DNA from: Epichloe hybrida
Lineage: Eukaryota > Ascomycota > Sordariomycetes > Hypocreales > Clavicipitaceae
NCBI GenBank assembly: GCA_019022495.1
Contig: JAFEKR010000016.1
Location: 1 to 64,000, forward strand
Direction: 5' to 3'
DNA length: 64,000 bases
Shown: positions 45,566-54,830 of the stretch, in pieces
Position numbering within the stretch: the stretch's first letter is position 1
Layout of the letters: the number at the start of each line of letters is the position of its first letter
Notes under the pieces: model-generated
The model's database searches: none
What the model was told of the DNA's origin: nothing
What the model saw: the letters and a program-made list of their open reading frames with translations, nothing else
Position numbers and translations under genes: made by a program

Positions 45566-46810
45566 CTACAGCTCTTTATGTTCCTCCTCCATGCTTTGCT
45601 GCTTTCTCACTGCCGCCAGTCTATCGACCAACTCTCGACTCCAATCGCCCTTGGCGGCCTTGGTGGCCTTCGCAATACGGGCGACGTGGTAATCCCAACA
45701 ACCCTCTCCGCTCTGTGCCTCGTCCGCCGTGCACTCCTCATCAGCCAATTTGCGAGTCTTGGGCCACTGCCCCAGAACGGCCCCCATATCCTCATCCAAG
45801 AAATTGTCCAACACGAGTTGACCGACTTTGCGCTGCGCGCCTGTCCACTCCTCATCGTGGGGCACCAGAATGCTTAAAAGCGATGACATGCCGCCCTCCT
45901 TCAAGAACTCAGCCCTGATTTCGCTGTCCTTGATTAGACCGTTGATCACGGCAACCTTGGACTTGACGCGGGCGGCCGCTTGATGTGCAGTTCCGTCGCC
46001 GTTCTTGGATGGGACAACGCTCGAGTAGATACTTGCGCGCAAAGCCTCGCCGGTATTGGGACATTCGACCTCGACGAGTGTCTGCCATACCTTGGTCACT
46101 TCCTTCAGGGCAGTTGGATTGTTCTGCAAAGTGCCGGCCAAAATAGCAGCGGCTTGCTGATCTCGTGGGATACTGCCTTCGGTAGTCGGGCTTTGCTGGC
46201 TGGACATGAGGCAGAGCAGTGCTTTGACAGCGTCCGAGTCCTCTGCGATCTTTAGACCATAGTATAAATCGTGAGACAAATCCTCAAGCCCCTCCATGGC
46301 GTCGTCTAATGCCTGACCAGTTTTACCGGCTCCCTTTTTCAGCATTTTGAGCCCCTCATGGAAGGCTACGGATTCGTGTTCAGGCCCTTTGACCTTACCA
46401 ACCGGCTCATATTCCGGAGCCCCCTTGGGGATTTTGGGTTGGTCTTGATGCTGCTCAGCATCGACCACGACCATGGCGCGGTCCACCGGTAACCCCTCCA
46501 ACGAAGGGTCATTCTCACCAGGGACGTTTATCTTGGCCTCCTTCTGTCCAGTCCAGATGTTCATGCGAACATGCAATCCCTTGGGGAGATCTTGGTCTTC
46601 GTGAATTGTCTGGAACTCATCCGTTGGCTGGAAGACTCTAGGATAACACTCATCAGGGTTGGTTGTGTGACAGATGAGGTCTGATTTGGAGGGCTTTGAT
46701 GAAGCAGAATGTTGGGCGACGGCTGGTGCGGCAAAGACGCAGACCATGAGACAGAACATCATGGCTAGCATCATTTGCAGACGCAGAGGTTTTGAGCGCG
46801 ACCGCGTCAT
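45566..46810 (-). CDS. sil1: ER nucleotide-exchange factor Sil1
   Basis: Intronless, 414 aa from MTRSRSKPLRLQ. A signal peptide covers about residues 1-32 (MMLAMMFCLMVCVFAAPAVA). Family features follow: DLICHTTNPDECYPRVFQPT and FQTIHEDQDLPKGLHVRMNI, then a helical armadillo-like domain with LSHDLYYGLKI and LRASIYSSVVPSKN. The last residues EEEHKEL form an HDEL-like ER-retrieval signal with K in place of D. Sil1 exchanges ADP for ATP on the lumenal Hsp70 BiP/Kar2, supporting protein import and folding in the ER. An upstream in-frame ATG (46891) exists but precedes the signal peptide by 27 residues of unlikely sequence, so the later start is preferred. Confidence 0.9.
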   Translation of the reverse strand: MTRSRSKPLRLQMMLAMMFCLMVCVFAAPAVAQHSASSKPSKSDLICHTTNPDECYPRVFQPTDEFQTIHEDQDLPKGLHVRMNIWTGQKEAKINVPGENDPSLEGLPVDRAMVVVDAEQHQDQPKIPKGAPEYEPVGKVKGPEHESVAFHEGLKMLKKGAGKTGQALDDAMEGLEDLSHDLYYGLKIAEDSDAVKALLCLMSSQQSPTTEGSIPRDQQAAAILAGTLQNNPTALKEVTKVWQTLVEVECPNTGEALRASIYSSVVPSKNGDGTAHQAAARVKSKVAVINGLIKDSEIRAEFLKEGGMSSLLSILVPHDEEWTGAQRKVGQLVLDNFLDEDMGAVLGQWPKTRKLADEECTADEAQSGEGCWDYHVARIAKATKAAKGDWSRELVDRLAAVRKQQSMEEEHKEL

Positions 46811-47955
46811 GTTGTATGTGCGTAATCCGTATGTGTATGAATGTTTGGGTGGTGGTGAATCAGTCAAGGCACGTTGATGGAGGGCCGTCAAGATCAGGAA
46901 TCCCCGTCTGCCAAGAAGGTCAGACTAGCTCAATGATGATCTTCAAGATGACTGTCGTCCACTTGAATGTACGTGAGAAAATGATGAGGACTCAAGCGCG
47001 TTCACGGTGCTTAAATTAGAGGATGGCAAACTAATATACCGACAGACATGGATGAGTCAAACGTCTCAAAAGGACACTTTCACAAAATGAAAGCATCTCC
47101 AGTCGAGTGTGGGTGGATATTATGGAAGTCTGTAGAAAGCCACTGCCGCAAACTGCATAGGTTGGGAGTTCAGTGTTCATGGAAAGGCCCACCAAAATGC
47201 TTAGTCAGCGTCAGCGTCAGCCTCGGGCAAGTCCAGCCGTGGGCACGCTCAGACAAGTTCCTTGTAATCTTGTAAAGCTCTTCCCGTCATTTCACCTGAC
47301 AGCATGGCGTAATGACATAAACATGATACGAGTGCATCGAAGTCACAAAACACATACTTTGCAACACTTGCACCCGTTGAATCGGCATTGCTGCGGGTGG
47401 TGAAATGACCGAACGTGAGCGCAACTCCCCTGGGCCGTTCCTTCCATTCCACGGTGGCGGGGTTGGGGACATTGCATATGTAGACGAGCCATAGACAATG
47501 CATACCATGGCGCGGCCCGCGAGAAAGAAAAGCTCACCGAGCTGAAGCACTCTACGCGGCAGGCCGCTGTCCGAAGCAAACTTGCATTCCTCACGGGCAA
47601 AAGAAGGCTCTGCAGTCAAGACGGCCTAGGTCTGTCTTGTCGGGCCCGTCCATGCCGTCATCTCAAATCCAGGAACGAGGCTGGTTCAAGGCATCTTGCA
47701 GATATAAGAGCTGCACCGGCCCGGCAATAGCAAACTGTCCAGGGTCCCCAACACTTCGAGCCTTGATTAAACCAAGACGGAAGGAAACAAAGCTTCCTGT
47801 ATTTCTTCAAAGTCTGAAATTCTCACTTCCAACATATTCAAAAAGGGAAGAAAAAGGTAAAAAAAAAAAAATCAGGCGTCTTTCTTCCTTGAAGCTTCCG
47901 AAGCTTACATCAGATACCCTGGGCCAGAGACGAACAATTCACAGCCGACCACATC
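46811..47955. other. Divergent intergenic region, sil1 / small secreted protein
   Basis: 1.1 kb between two genes transcribed apart. A TAATCCGTATG motif lies just ahead of sil1 (46825). A GCGTCA repeat occurs at 47203-47220. No gene seen. Confidence 0.45.
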
Positions 47956-48222
47956 ATGCTCTCCTACATCATCTTGCTTTGCCTTGCGCTAGGTATCAAT
48001 GCTGCACCTGCGAATCCCGACAAGCACGCCCACCAAGCTATCCATCTAAAGCGAATGGACAGGCATAGGCATCACGCTCACGCCCACGTCGCTTCAGCTC
48101 AAGAAGGCGATTTCAAAACGGTATACAGCAAGAGAGATAGCGTTGCGCCAAAGGTCGTCTATGCCACGTCGGTCCATACACAAAGTGAATCTCGACCAGA
48201 GTGGGTTCGCAAGCGCTTCTAG
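47956..48222 (+). CDS. Small secreted protein with Kex2-type KR sites
   Basis: 88 aa, single exon. The N-terminus MLSYIILLCLALGINAAPAN is a clear signal peptide with cleavage expected near residue 16. The mature part is His-rich (DRHRHHAHAHV) and contains three Lys-Arg pairs at 32-33, 59-60 and 86-87, the last in a terminal WVRKRF. Kex2 cleavage after each pair would release a His-rich peptide (34-58) and a second peptide of about 25 residues (61-85) starting DSVAPKVVYATSV. The spacing is even but the peptides are not repeats of each other, unlike pheromone precursors. I recognise no family. The ORF is short, so it could be a fragment of a longer gene, although the signal peptide argues for a real start. 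Confidence 0.6.
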   Translation: MLSYIILLCLALGINAAPANPDKHAHQAIHLKRMDRHRHHAHAHVASAQEGDFKTVYSKRDSVAPKVVYATSVHTQSESRPEWVRKRF

Positions 48223-49212
48223 ATGGACCAAGCTTCTGGCTTGTACGGATCGTTCTGGCAATATCTGGGTTGCATTTTTATTTTTATCTTCCCCCCACTC
48301 CTTCCACTCTTTCCTTTCCTTTGCTCTGCAAGGTCACAGTGTTAGGGATAGACAGAAAATGAATGGCTGGTATTGAGTAGCGTTGATTTCTTTTGCTTTA
48401 CGCTCAAGGCTCGGTACGACTTGTTCAAGACATGAACCTGACCATGACTGCCCTGGAGGTATGATGGTTGGGGAGAATACATCATTCGGACGCCTGGTGC
48501 GCAAGATATGGCCACTTTTGAAGAATTTCCGGTCGACTCATGTACATATAGACTTGGTGGTTTTTGTCAATGGCAATTTTTTCTATCAATCGCAGCCATC
48601 TGGAAGATGTTCGCATATGAGACCCAAAGCTCTGCCATTTCTATGTACAGGACAGGAGTATGTACATAACTCCGTACGGATTGACATCGAGATTGAAGGG
48701 CCGAAAGAGCCAATCAGCAAGATGGAAGCTAGCAAGCCGCAGCGCTTATGACCCACATGGATCGGCAACCAGAGACATTGCGTTGCCCGTTGCCCGTTGC
48801 CCGTTGCCCCCCCCCCCCTAGTCAGCTCGTCTCCTGAGGCTAGATAAGTCGTGCCTGGTAATCCGTGCATTTCCCAATCTTCAATGTTCTGGGGAACTTT
48901 ATCGATACTAGCATCCCCATGCCGCCGCGAACTCGACTCCCAGTCGCTCATTCATCAGCTGCGTATCGAAGACATCTCTCCTCGCGTCGCATATCATCTC
49001 GGAGAAAGAGGTCAGCAGTGAAGTTGCATCTCCATCAACCGGAAGCGCGAAGCGCCTCGAAATCGCCATCGCATCGCCTTGTGGAAAACCTTTTCTGGTT
49101 GCCACCGCCTGGAGCAAGCGAGCTTTCCCAGCCGGCGTCGAGCACCTCGAACCTAGTGCGAGCCTTGGAGGAAACTCTTGTTGGAAAACAGGGCAACGAG
49201 GACTACAGCATG
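48223..49212. other. Intergenic, upstream of the glutaredoxin gene
   Basis: 990 bases without a supported gene. Includes a CCGTACGGA-type palindrome (48668-48680), a CGTTGCC tandem repeat followed by a C run (48780-48820). The glutaredoxin frame is open upstream to 48865 but the sequence there is S/R-rich and lacks family resemblance. Confidence 0.45.
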
Positions 49213-50149
49213 ATGCCTTCACCACGTCGAATGCGCCTGGTTTTCCTGGCTGCCATCGTCACCGTCGTCTTGGTCATGTTCTATTCATCTCGGCCGAGCC
49301 CCGATGCCCGCACGATTCAGGACTTTTACCACAAAACCATGGACGGCATGAAGAAGGATGCGCCGCCCGGGCAGGCCATCATCAATGCGAAAACGGGACA
49401 GAAGGCGGGATACATACCGCGGACAAAGACGGCGACGGCGACGTCGACGAGGACGACAAGAAGGCGGCCGCAGTAAGACAAATGGCGCTGAAGCAGGCTG
49501 AGCAAAAGGCCAAGGACAATGCCAACAACAAGGGCGGCTTGAAGCCCGACGTTCCAAGTGAGGTCGTTGGCAAGGGAAATTCAGCCGTCGGCCAGCCGAA
49601 GAAGGGAAAGATCCAAGTGGTCAACGTGCCGGGGAAGTCGACGGAGAAGACGCAGGTCAACAAGGTCAAGGAAACCAAGAAGGAGCACCGTGCCGAGCTT
49701 GAGCTAGATGCCATTCTCAACAAGTCACCTGGTAAGTTTTGTCTTCCACGTCTAGAAGGCGGTTTTTTTCCCTTTTTTTTTCCCCGATCTTCTTTCGAAC
49801 GGGCCAATGTTGACAATGTTCCGAATAAGTCGTCATCTTCTCCAAGACGTACTGCCCCCACTCCAAGAGAGCCAAAGGCGTTCTCCTCGAAAAGTACATC
49901 ATCACGCCGGATCCTTTTGTTGTTGAGCTTGACGAGCACCCCATCGGGCCTGCCTTGCAAGATGCGCTGTACGAGAAGACGGGCCGCAAGACGGTGCCCA
50001 ACGTTCTGATCAATGGCATCAGCATAGGCGGCGGCGACGATGTCGTGGATCTCGATAACAACAACAAGCTTGCTGGCAAGATTAAGATGCTCGGAAACAA
50101 GCGCGTTCAGGTTTCTGAAAGATTTACCTCGGGCGAGAAGATTTTGTGA
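49213..50149 (+). CDS. Membrane-anchored monothiol glutaredoxin, Grx6/Grx7 type, with apparent frameshift
   Basis: Exon 1 49213-49731, intron 49732-49829 (GTAAGT...AAG), exon 2 49830-50149. The N-terminus MPSPRRMRLVFLAAIVTVVL is a type II signal anchor, as in Grx6/7 of the ER and Golgi. Conserved lumenal linker: IQDFYHKTMDGM, AKTGQKAGYIP, then DKDGDGDVDEDDKKAAA in the next frame, so one base appears to be missing near 49418-49422. The glutaredoxin domain follows: PVVIFSKTYCPHSKRAKGVL, KTVPNVLINGISIGGGDDV. The active site reads CPHS where the family usually has CPYS. Grx6/7 proteins are glutathione-dependent oxidoreductases of the early secretory pathway. Without correction the product stops at about 49474, before the catalytic domain. 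MM at 49210/49213 leaves the exact start open. Confidence 0.8.
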
Positions 50150-51039
50150 AGGAGGAAGGAAATGCGAAAACGAATGATAGGCTACTTGTTATTGCTTTTG
50201 CGTCGCGTTGCGCTGATTAGAGTTTTGGCTTATTTCCAAAAGGGGGCTGTGGAGCTGAGGCAGTTCATCTCGGTTGGCAATGAAAAATGCCAATCCGAGA
50301 GTCGAGCTTGCACGAGGCCAATCCGCTATTTTATCATGATGCATGGGGGTTTACGAGCGGGGGGTTTCTCGGCGTCATTGCTGTATTACATGTATGTACT
50401 GTACGGAGTACTCCGTTGATCGAGACAAGTACTCCGTATTGTGGGGTTATATCGAGCAGGGGGAAAAAAGATTATGGCATCGGAGGAACAAGATTCATCA
50501 TTACAAGGGACTTCAAGGGCCAGAATCATATATGTCATTGTACACCTAACCTGCCGCAGTGGTATTCCAACATCAAATTTGAAAAAAAAAAAAAAAATTA
50601 TTCGATACCAAAAACTGCAAAACTCGCGTTTCTCACATCGCAGTGTTGTATACCTGGCAGAGCACACGGTGGATGGAGAATTGACTTCTTGCTCTTTGTT
50701 CATTTTACATGCCAATTCGTTACCCGACAAGACGGTGCCTCTTTCTTTTGCACCATCTTATTCCCTCTCTCGGCTTTTGCGGATCCGACTTGAGAATACG
50801 GAAATTACAAGCGCTTAAATGTGGACGGGTGCGGAATCATTGTTGGATACAGCCAGCGAGCCATCTTCATCGTTGCATGTATAAATATAAATTGTCAGCG
50901 TCTGTTCATTCTCAAGACACCTCTCAATGCGGTACATTTTACAGGAAATCTGATACATCCAGAACATGTCTTTCGGCCTCCCAACCTCCCTCCCAAATGG
51001 TGGCAGTAGCCATGCCCGGCAAGCGCCAGAAAGCTCCCA
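50150..51039. other. Intergenic, 3' of the glutaredoxin gene
   Basis: 890 bases, no supported gene. Contains the perfect 14-bp palindrome ACGGAGTACTCCGT (50403-50416) and another TACTCCGTA at about 50432, plus an A run at 50582-50597. Confidence 0.5.
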
Positions 51040-51304
51040 TCCATGCGCGTGCCCGACGAGGCCGCCGTGACGGTCAACGTCAGCCTCTGCACCTTCTTCC
51101 ACACCGCGGCGGCGGACCTGGGGCTCGAGCTGCCGTGGCCGATTCCCGGCAGCTCGCCGCGGCATAAAGCTGGCTCCAACATACTCGTCTGGGGCGTCAG
51201 CTCGAGCGTGGGCATCTACGCCGTGCAGGTCCTTCCTTCGCCGCTGGGGCTACACGTCTGTTCTCGCCGTCGCGAGCGCCAGGCACGAGGCGTATCTTTC
51301 GTGA
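51040..51304 (+). pseudogene. Relic of a zinc-type alcohol dehydrogenase/enoyl reductase gene
   Basis: The frame from 51043 reads RVPDEAAVTVNVSLCTFFHT, LGLELPWPIPG and ILVWGVSSSVGIYAVQV, the central part of MDR-superfamily reductases, with the GxSSxVG dinucleotide-binding loop. At about 51232-51239 a CTTC unit is doubled (CTTCCTTC), shifting the frame. In the new frame RRWGYTSVLAVASARHEAYL continues the same fold until TGA at 51302-51304. The N-terminal catalytic domain and everything after the first part of the Rossmann fold are absent, so no functional enzyme is possible. Confidence 0.8.
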
Positions 51305-51494
51305 GCGCCAAGGTCCTCATGATTTTTGGCACCCGTCTCTCAGTCCTCGTACGTTCAAGGAACCCTCCCAGGATTCACCGGAATAGAAACATCCCCGTTC
51401 ATGAAGTGGTCCACGGTATCAACTTCAACTTGGCTGTTCCACAAATCATCAGTACGACCCAGCACGTGCCCGCAAAACCTGCATCAGGACAAAC

Positions 51495-53144
51495 TCACGA
51501 AGTAAGCAAGAGTCTCGTAAAATCATCACAGTCGTCCGGCCGCGCATAGATCCAGAATTCTTTGAAATTTAGGCCCATAATCGTGAACTGCGGCTTCTCG
51601 CGCCATGCGCGGAAGAAGTTCACCGAGCTGTTGGCGTCCCAGAGGTGGCGGGAGGCAGTAAAGGCCATATTCTCGCACCACATCTCGTCATCGGCTTGTT
51701 GCCCCCATGTTAGTCGGGACTCGGGACTCGGGACTCGGGATTGGTCTCACCCCCGCAGAACAAGGAGGAGGGCGGGTTGCTTACGAAGTTCTGATTTGAG
51801 CAGAAAAGAGAGACAGATGATGGCGTAGGAGATGAGGATTGTGCGGCGAACGCTTTCGAGAAAAATCCAGGCCTGCATATGTTGTCTAAAAATCAGCACT
51901 GTGCATCGAAAACATGCCCACTTTGGGAGGACCGAGGACCGCTGCGAGTTATAGATACTGACCTCCCAGGATTTTGGTGGCATCTTCTGCCTGACCAAGC
52001 CGCCGTTGCTGCCCCCGCGACGTGCCTCTTCCAGTTCAATGTCATCCTGCACCTTTTTCAGGTCCTTCAGCCAGTCCAGCATGACAGCGAATTCCCTCTC
52101 GGCGGCAGCTCGCAGGCCGAGGTCTCCGTCAAAGATCCTCATGGAGTTCAAAATCAGCAGGGCCTGCACACGAGATAGTTTATCCGCGTGGCTGACAGCA
52201 CGTTCGCCCTCGCTGTGAATTTCCCGACCAGCATCTATCAGCAGCCTCACGGTCCAACCTTTGTTTGAAGGGGTACTCGCCGCGTACGCCGCTGATGCAG
52301 AAAACACGGCGAGAATGGTCTTGGGTAGCTGGCCCGTCCAGAGACGAGAATGCATAAAAGGGAGCGCTCTCGTCTGGGCAAAAGTCCTGTGCATGGTGGT
52401 CAGGAAGTTGACGACGTATCCGACGCAGGTATTCGGGTCGTGAACGGTCAGCGGGTCAAAATTCAGACGATTTCTCTCGCAGTTCTCGATGAGGGACAGG
52501 TCACGAATGGGCTGAAGCTGTTGATGAGGCAGCAGTTGCTGATGCATGGACGGAGACACCATGGCAGCAGCAGCAGCAGCAGAATCAGCAGAATCAGCAG
52601 CCAGAGCAGTAGGCAAGGGCGGTATGTTCAGCTTGTCCGTCGTCTCGGTGGCGAAAGGGTGCAGGTTCCAAATGTCGTCGTCGTCGGGGCCAGTCGCTTG
52701 TGCCATGAAGTCCACGATGGAGAAATCAAGTCCGCTGCTTCCATGGGTGCCGCATCCAAGAGGGACGCCAATATCGGGCTGCAGACTCTCAGGGCTAGTA
52801 TCCGCAGCCGTCGTGCCCGTGCCCAAGCTTTCCATGTCGAAGCTCATGTCAAAGTCTGGCACGTCAGAAGCACTCGCGGACAAGGGCCAGGGGCCGGACA
52901 TGGAGGAAACCAGGGACGGCCTCGCGGACTCGCCAGAGGAAGAAGTGGAAGTGCCATGGGACGTTGAGGCTCTAGGAGGTAGTTTCTGATAGACACAGTC
53001 CAGTCCCTTGGCAGAGCAGCGAGTGCACCGAGGCTTTCGCTTGTCGCAGCGCCGCTTGCCTCTCACACAGGCGTTGCAGCTCTTCTGGCGAGATGCTGCC
53101 GATGCTTTGTCGTCGAGCTTTGCGACGCCCGCGTGTGTATTCAT
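51495..53144 (-). CDS. Zn2Cys6 fungal-type transcription factor
   Basis: Three exons: 53144-51963, 51872-51785 and 51694-51495, 489 aa in phase. The binuclear zinc cluster is intact: C23, C26, C33, C40, C43 and C50 (CNACVRGKRRC, CTRCSAKGLDC). An S/T-rich linker with acidic patches and an alanine run follows. The rest is the compact helical domain of this regulator type: HDPNTCVGYVVNFLTTMHRT, FMHSRLWTGQLPKTI, AWIFLESVRRTILISY and, in the last exon, DDEMWCENMAFTASRHLW and WREKPQFTIMGLNFKEFWIY. Such proteins bind CGG half-sites and often control metabolic clusters. The adjacent reductase relic may be a former neighbour target, which is speculation. Intron 2 contains four tandem TCGGGAC units. 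Target genes are unknown. Confidence 0.88.
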
Positions 53145-54830
53145 GGCGGTGGCGGTGGTATGTGGTTATTGTTGAGGTGGGGGAAGGAAGGCGAAGAGAA
53201 GTTGGGATCGAGTCGGATCAAGGCGTGAGGTCCCGACTCCCCCACCAGGTCCATGCCATGCCATTGTCACTGGTCAGCAACGGGATCGAAAAGCCAACAA
53301 ACGGAGACATAATCATGTCCTGACTCCCGGATGCGTCCAAACCGGCTGACGTCAGATTCCACAGAAAATCCCTTCTGCAACTTGCTGCTGGCTTGCACCA
53401 GCGACCAATTCTCGGGCGCCGAAAGTTCCGCAGGGGGCTGCTGACGGGCGCCGAAAGTTCCGCAACTCCGCAACTCCAAACGCCAACGTACGTGACAGTT
53501 CCACACGGAAAATACAAATACTCTCCAGGGACAATGGCCATAATCAACTTTTATACATGTCTTGAATCCGCGCGGGGGCAGACTATTCTATTCATACCCT
53601 GGCACAGACGTGCACATTATGTAGGCGACGCTGAGACAGACAAACACTGATCACGTCACGTCACGCCACGTCACGTCGCACTGGCATCATCATCACCAAC
53701 GTTTTATAACACATCTCCCGAGCACCTCAATCGCTCCATCAAACAAATTGACTGATGTCAAGGCAGTCAATTAACCCCTGATACGGCCCAACTACTCCGT
53801 ACATCACATCAAAAGCTCCCTCGTACGCCTGCCCATAGGGTCTTCCATAGCCTTGGTTCAGATCCCCTGGGGGGTTCCTCGCAATCCAAACAATAGAGAA
53901 AAGAACCAAAGATGGGGAAATAAAGCAATTCAGCTCCTCTGATGATGCAAGGGCCCTTTTTCCTTGTCGAGGGGGTTCCACCCCTCCCGTTCTAGATATC
54001 CTTTTGGGTATATACATCCACCCTGACCTGTGCCACTGTAGGCGTCTCGCTGTGACCTGGCCGCCACAGCAGTCACATTATATTCCTTGCAAAACGCGGC
54101 AATCCCGCGCATGCTTCTCTATGGCACATTCGGCTTCGCCGTCAAGTCGGCCCTCTCGGCGATTGCGTTCGTAGCGGTGATGCCAACTTTGCGCATCGCG
54201 GACCGCCCGGGGCCTTCACGACGTCGTGCTTTTTTTTTTTTTTTTTTTCGTAGCATCAGCAGGCGGCCGTCATCGAAACCCAAGCTCCTGGAGGTTGGAA
54301 GACCTTGGTCAGAACCATAAACTCGGGCAACATGAATGCGAAGTTGCCGACCGCTCGGTAAGCTGGCGTCAGCAGTAATGATACACTAGTCCTCGGCTCA
54401 CCGAAGCTATGAGAGTATTCCCAGCATAAATGCAGAGGGATATGAGAAGAAAGATCACTCAGAAGATGACGACGAGGAGAACAAGATTGAGAAAGAGAAA
54501 AAGTCCCCGAACCAAAAGAAAGAAAGTAGTCTAGTAACACACACAAGGAAGCTGAGAAAATTTCGAATAGAGGCTGATACTCAGGCGCAGCTCTGTTTCT
54601 GATTGTCTCCCAGTTGCGGCTGGTGACGGTGATTTGTGAGGTCATCATCTTTTACGCCTGTCGTCAAGTCGTCAAATCGTGCATCTTTTTTGTGTTCTCT
54701 TTTCAATAATTCGTACAGACATTAGAGATTAAGAAAAGAGAGAGTGAGACTGGCTCCGTAAAATGAGCGGCAGACAAGGACGGAGATTGTGCATGCAAGA
54801 CGACAGAAGCCGGCATCATGTTCAGCATTC
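53145..54830. other. Intergenic between the Zn2Cys6 and bHLH genes
   Basis: 1.7 kb holding the Zn2Cys6 gene promoter on the left and the bHLH gene's 3' flank on the right. It contains a duplicated 20-bp element (see separate entry), a cluster of CACGTCA-like sites (53651-53678), one TACTCCGTAC (53795) and a T run (54230-54248). Minus-strand frames at 53739-54017 and 54256-54648 look somewhat protein-like but are not supported. Confidence 0.45.
53413..53464. promoter_or_regulatory. Duplicated 20-bp element with CGG-N3-CCG, upstream of the Zn2Cys6 gene
   Basis: CGGGCGCCGAAAGTTCCGCA occurs twice, identically, at 53413-53432 and 53445-53464, about 270-320 bases ahead of the regulator's start codon. 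Each copy begins with CGGGCGCCG, an inverted CGG-N3-CCG pair of the sort Zn2Cys6 dimers bind. A shorter repeat, CCGCAACT, follows directly. Autoregulation is a possible reading, not shown. Confidence 0.5.

Noticed and set aside
53739..54648. Minus-strand frames with protein-like runs such as RGIAAFCKEYNVTAVAARSQ and VGNFAFMLPEFMVLTKVFQ
   Set aside because: They could not be joined by good splice sites without in-frame stops, no family was recognised, and the stretch contains an intergenic-type TACTCCGTAC motif.
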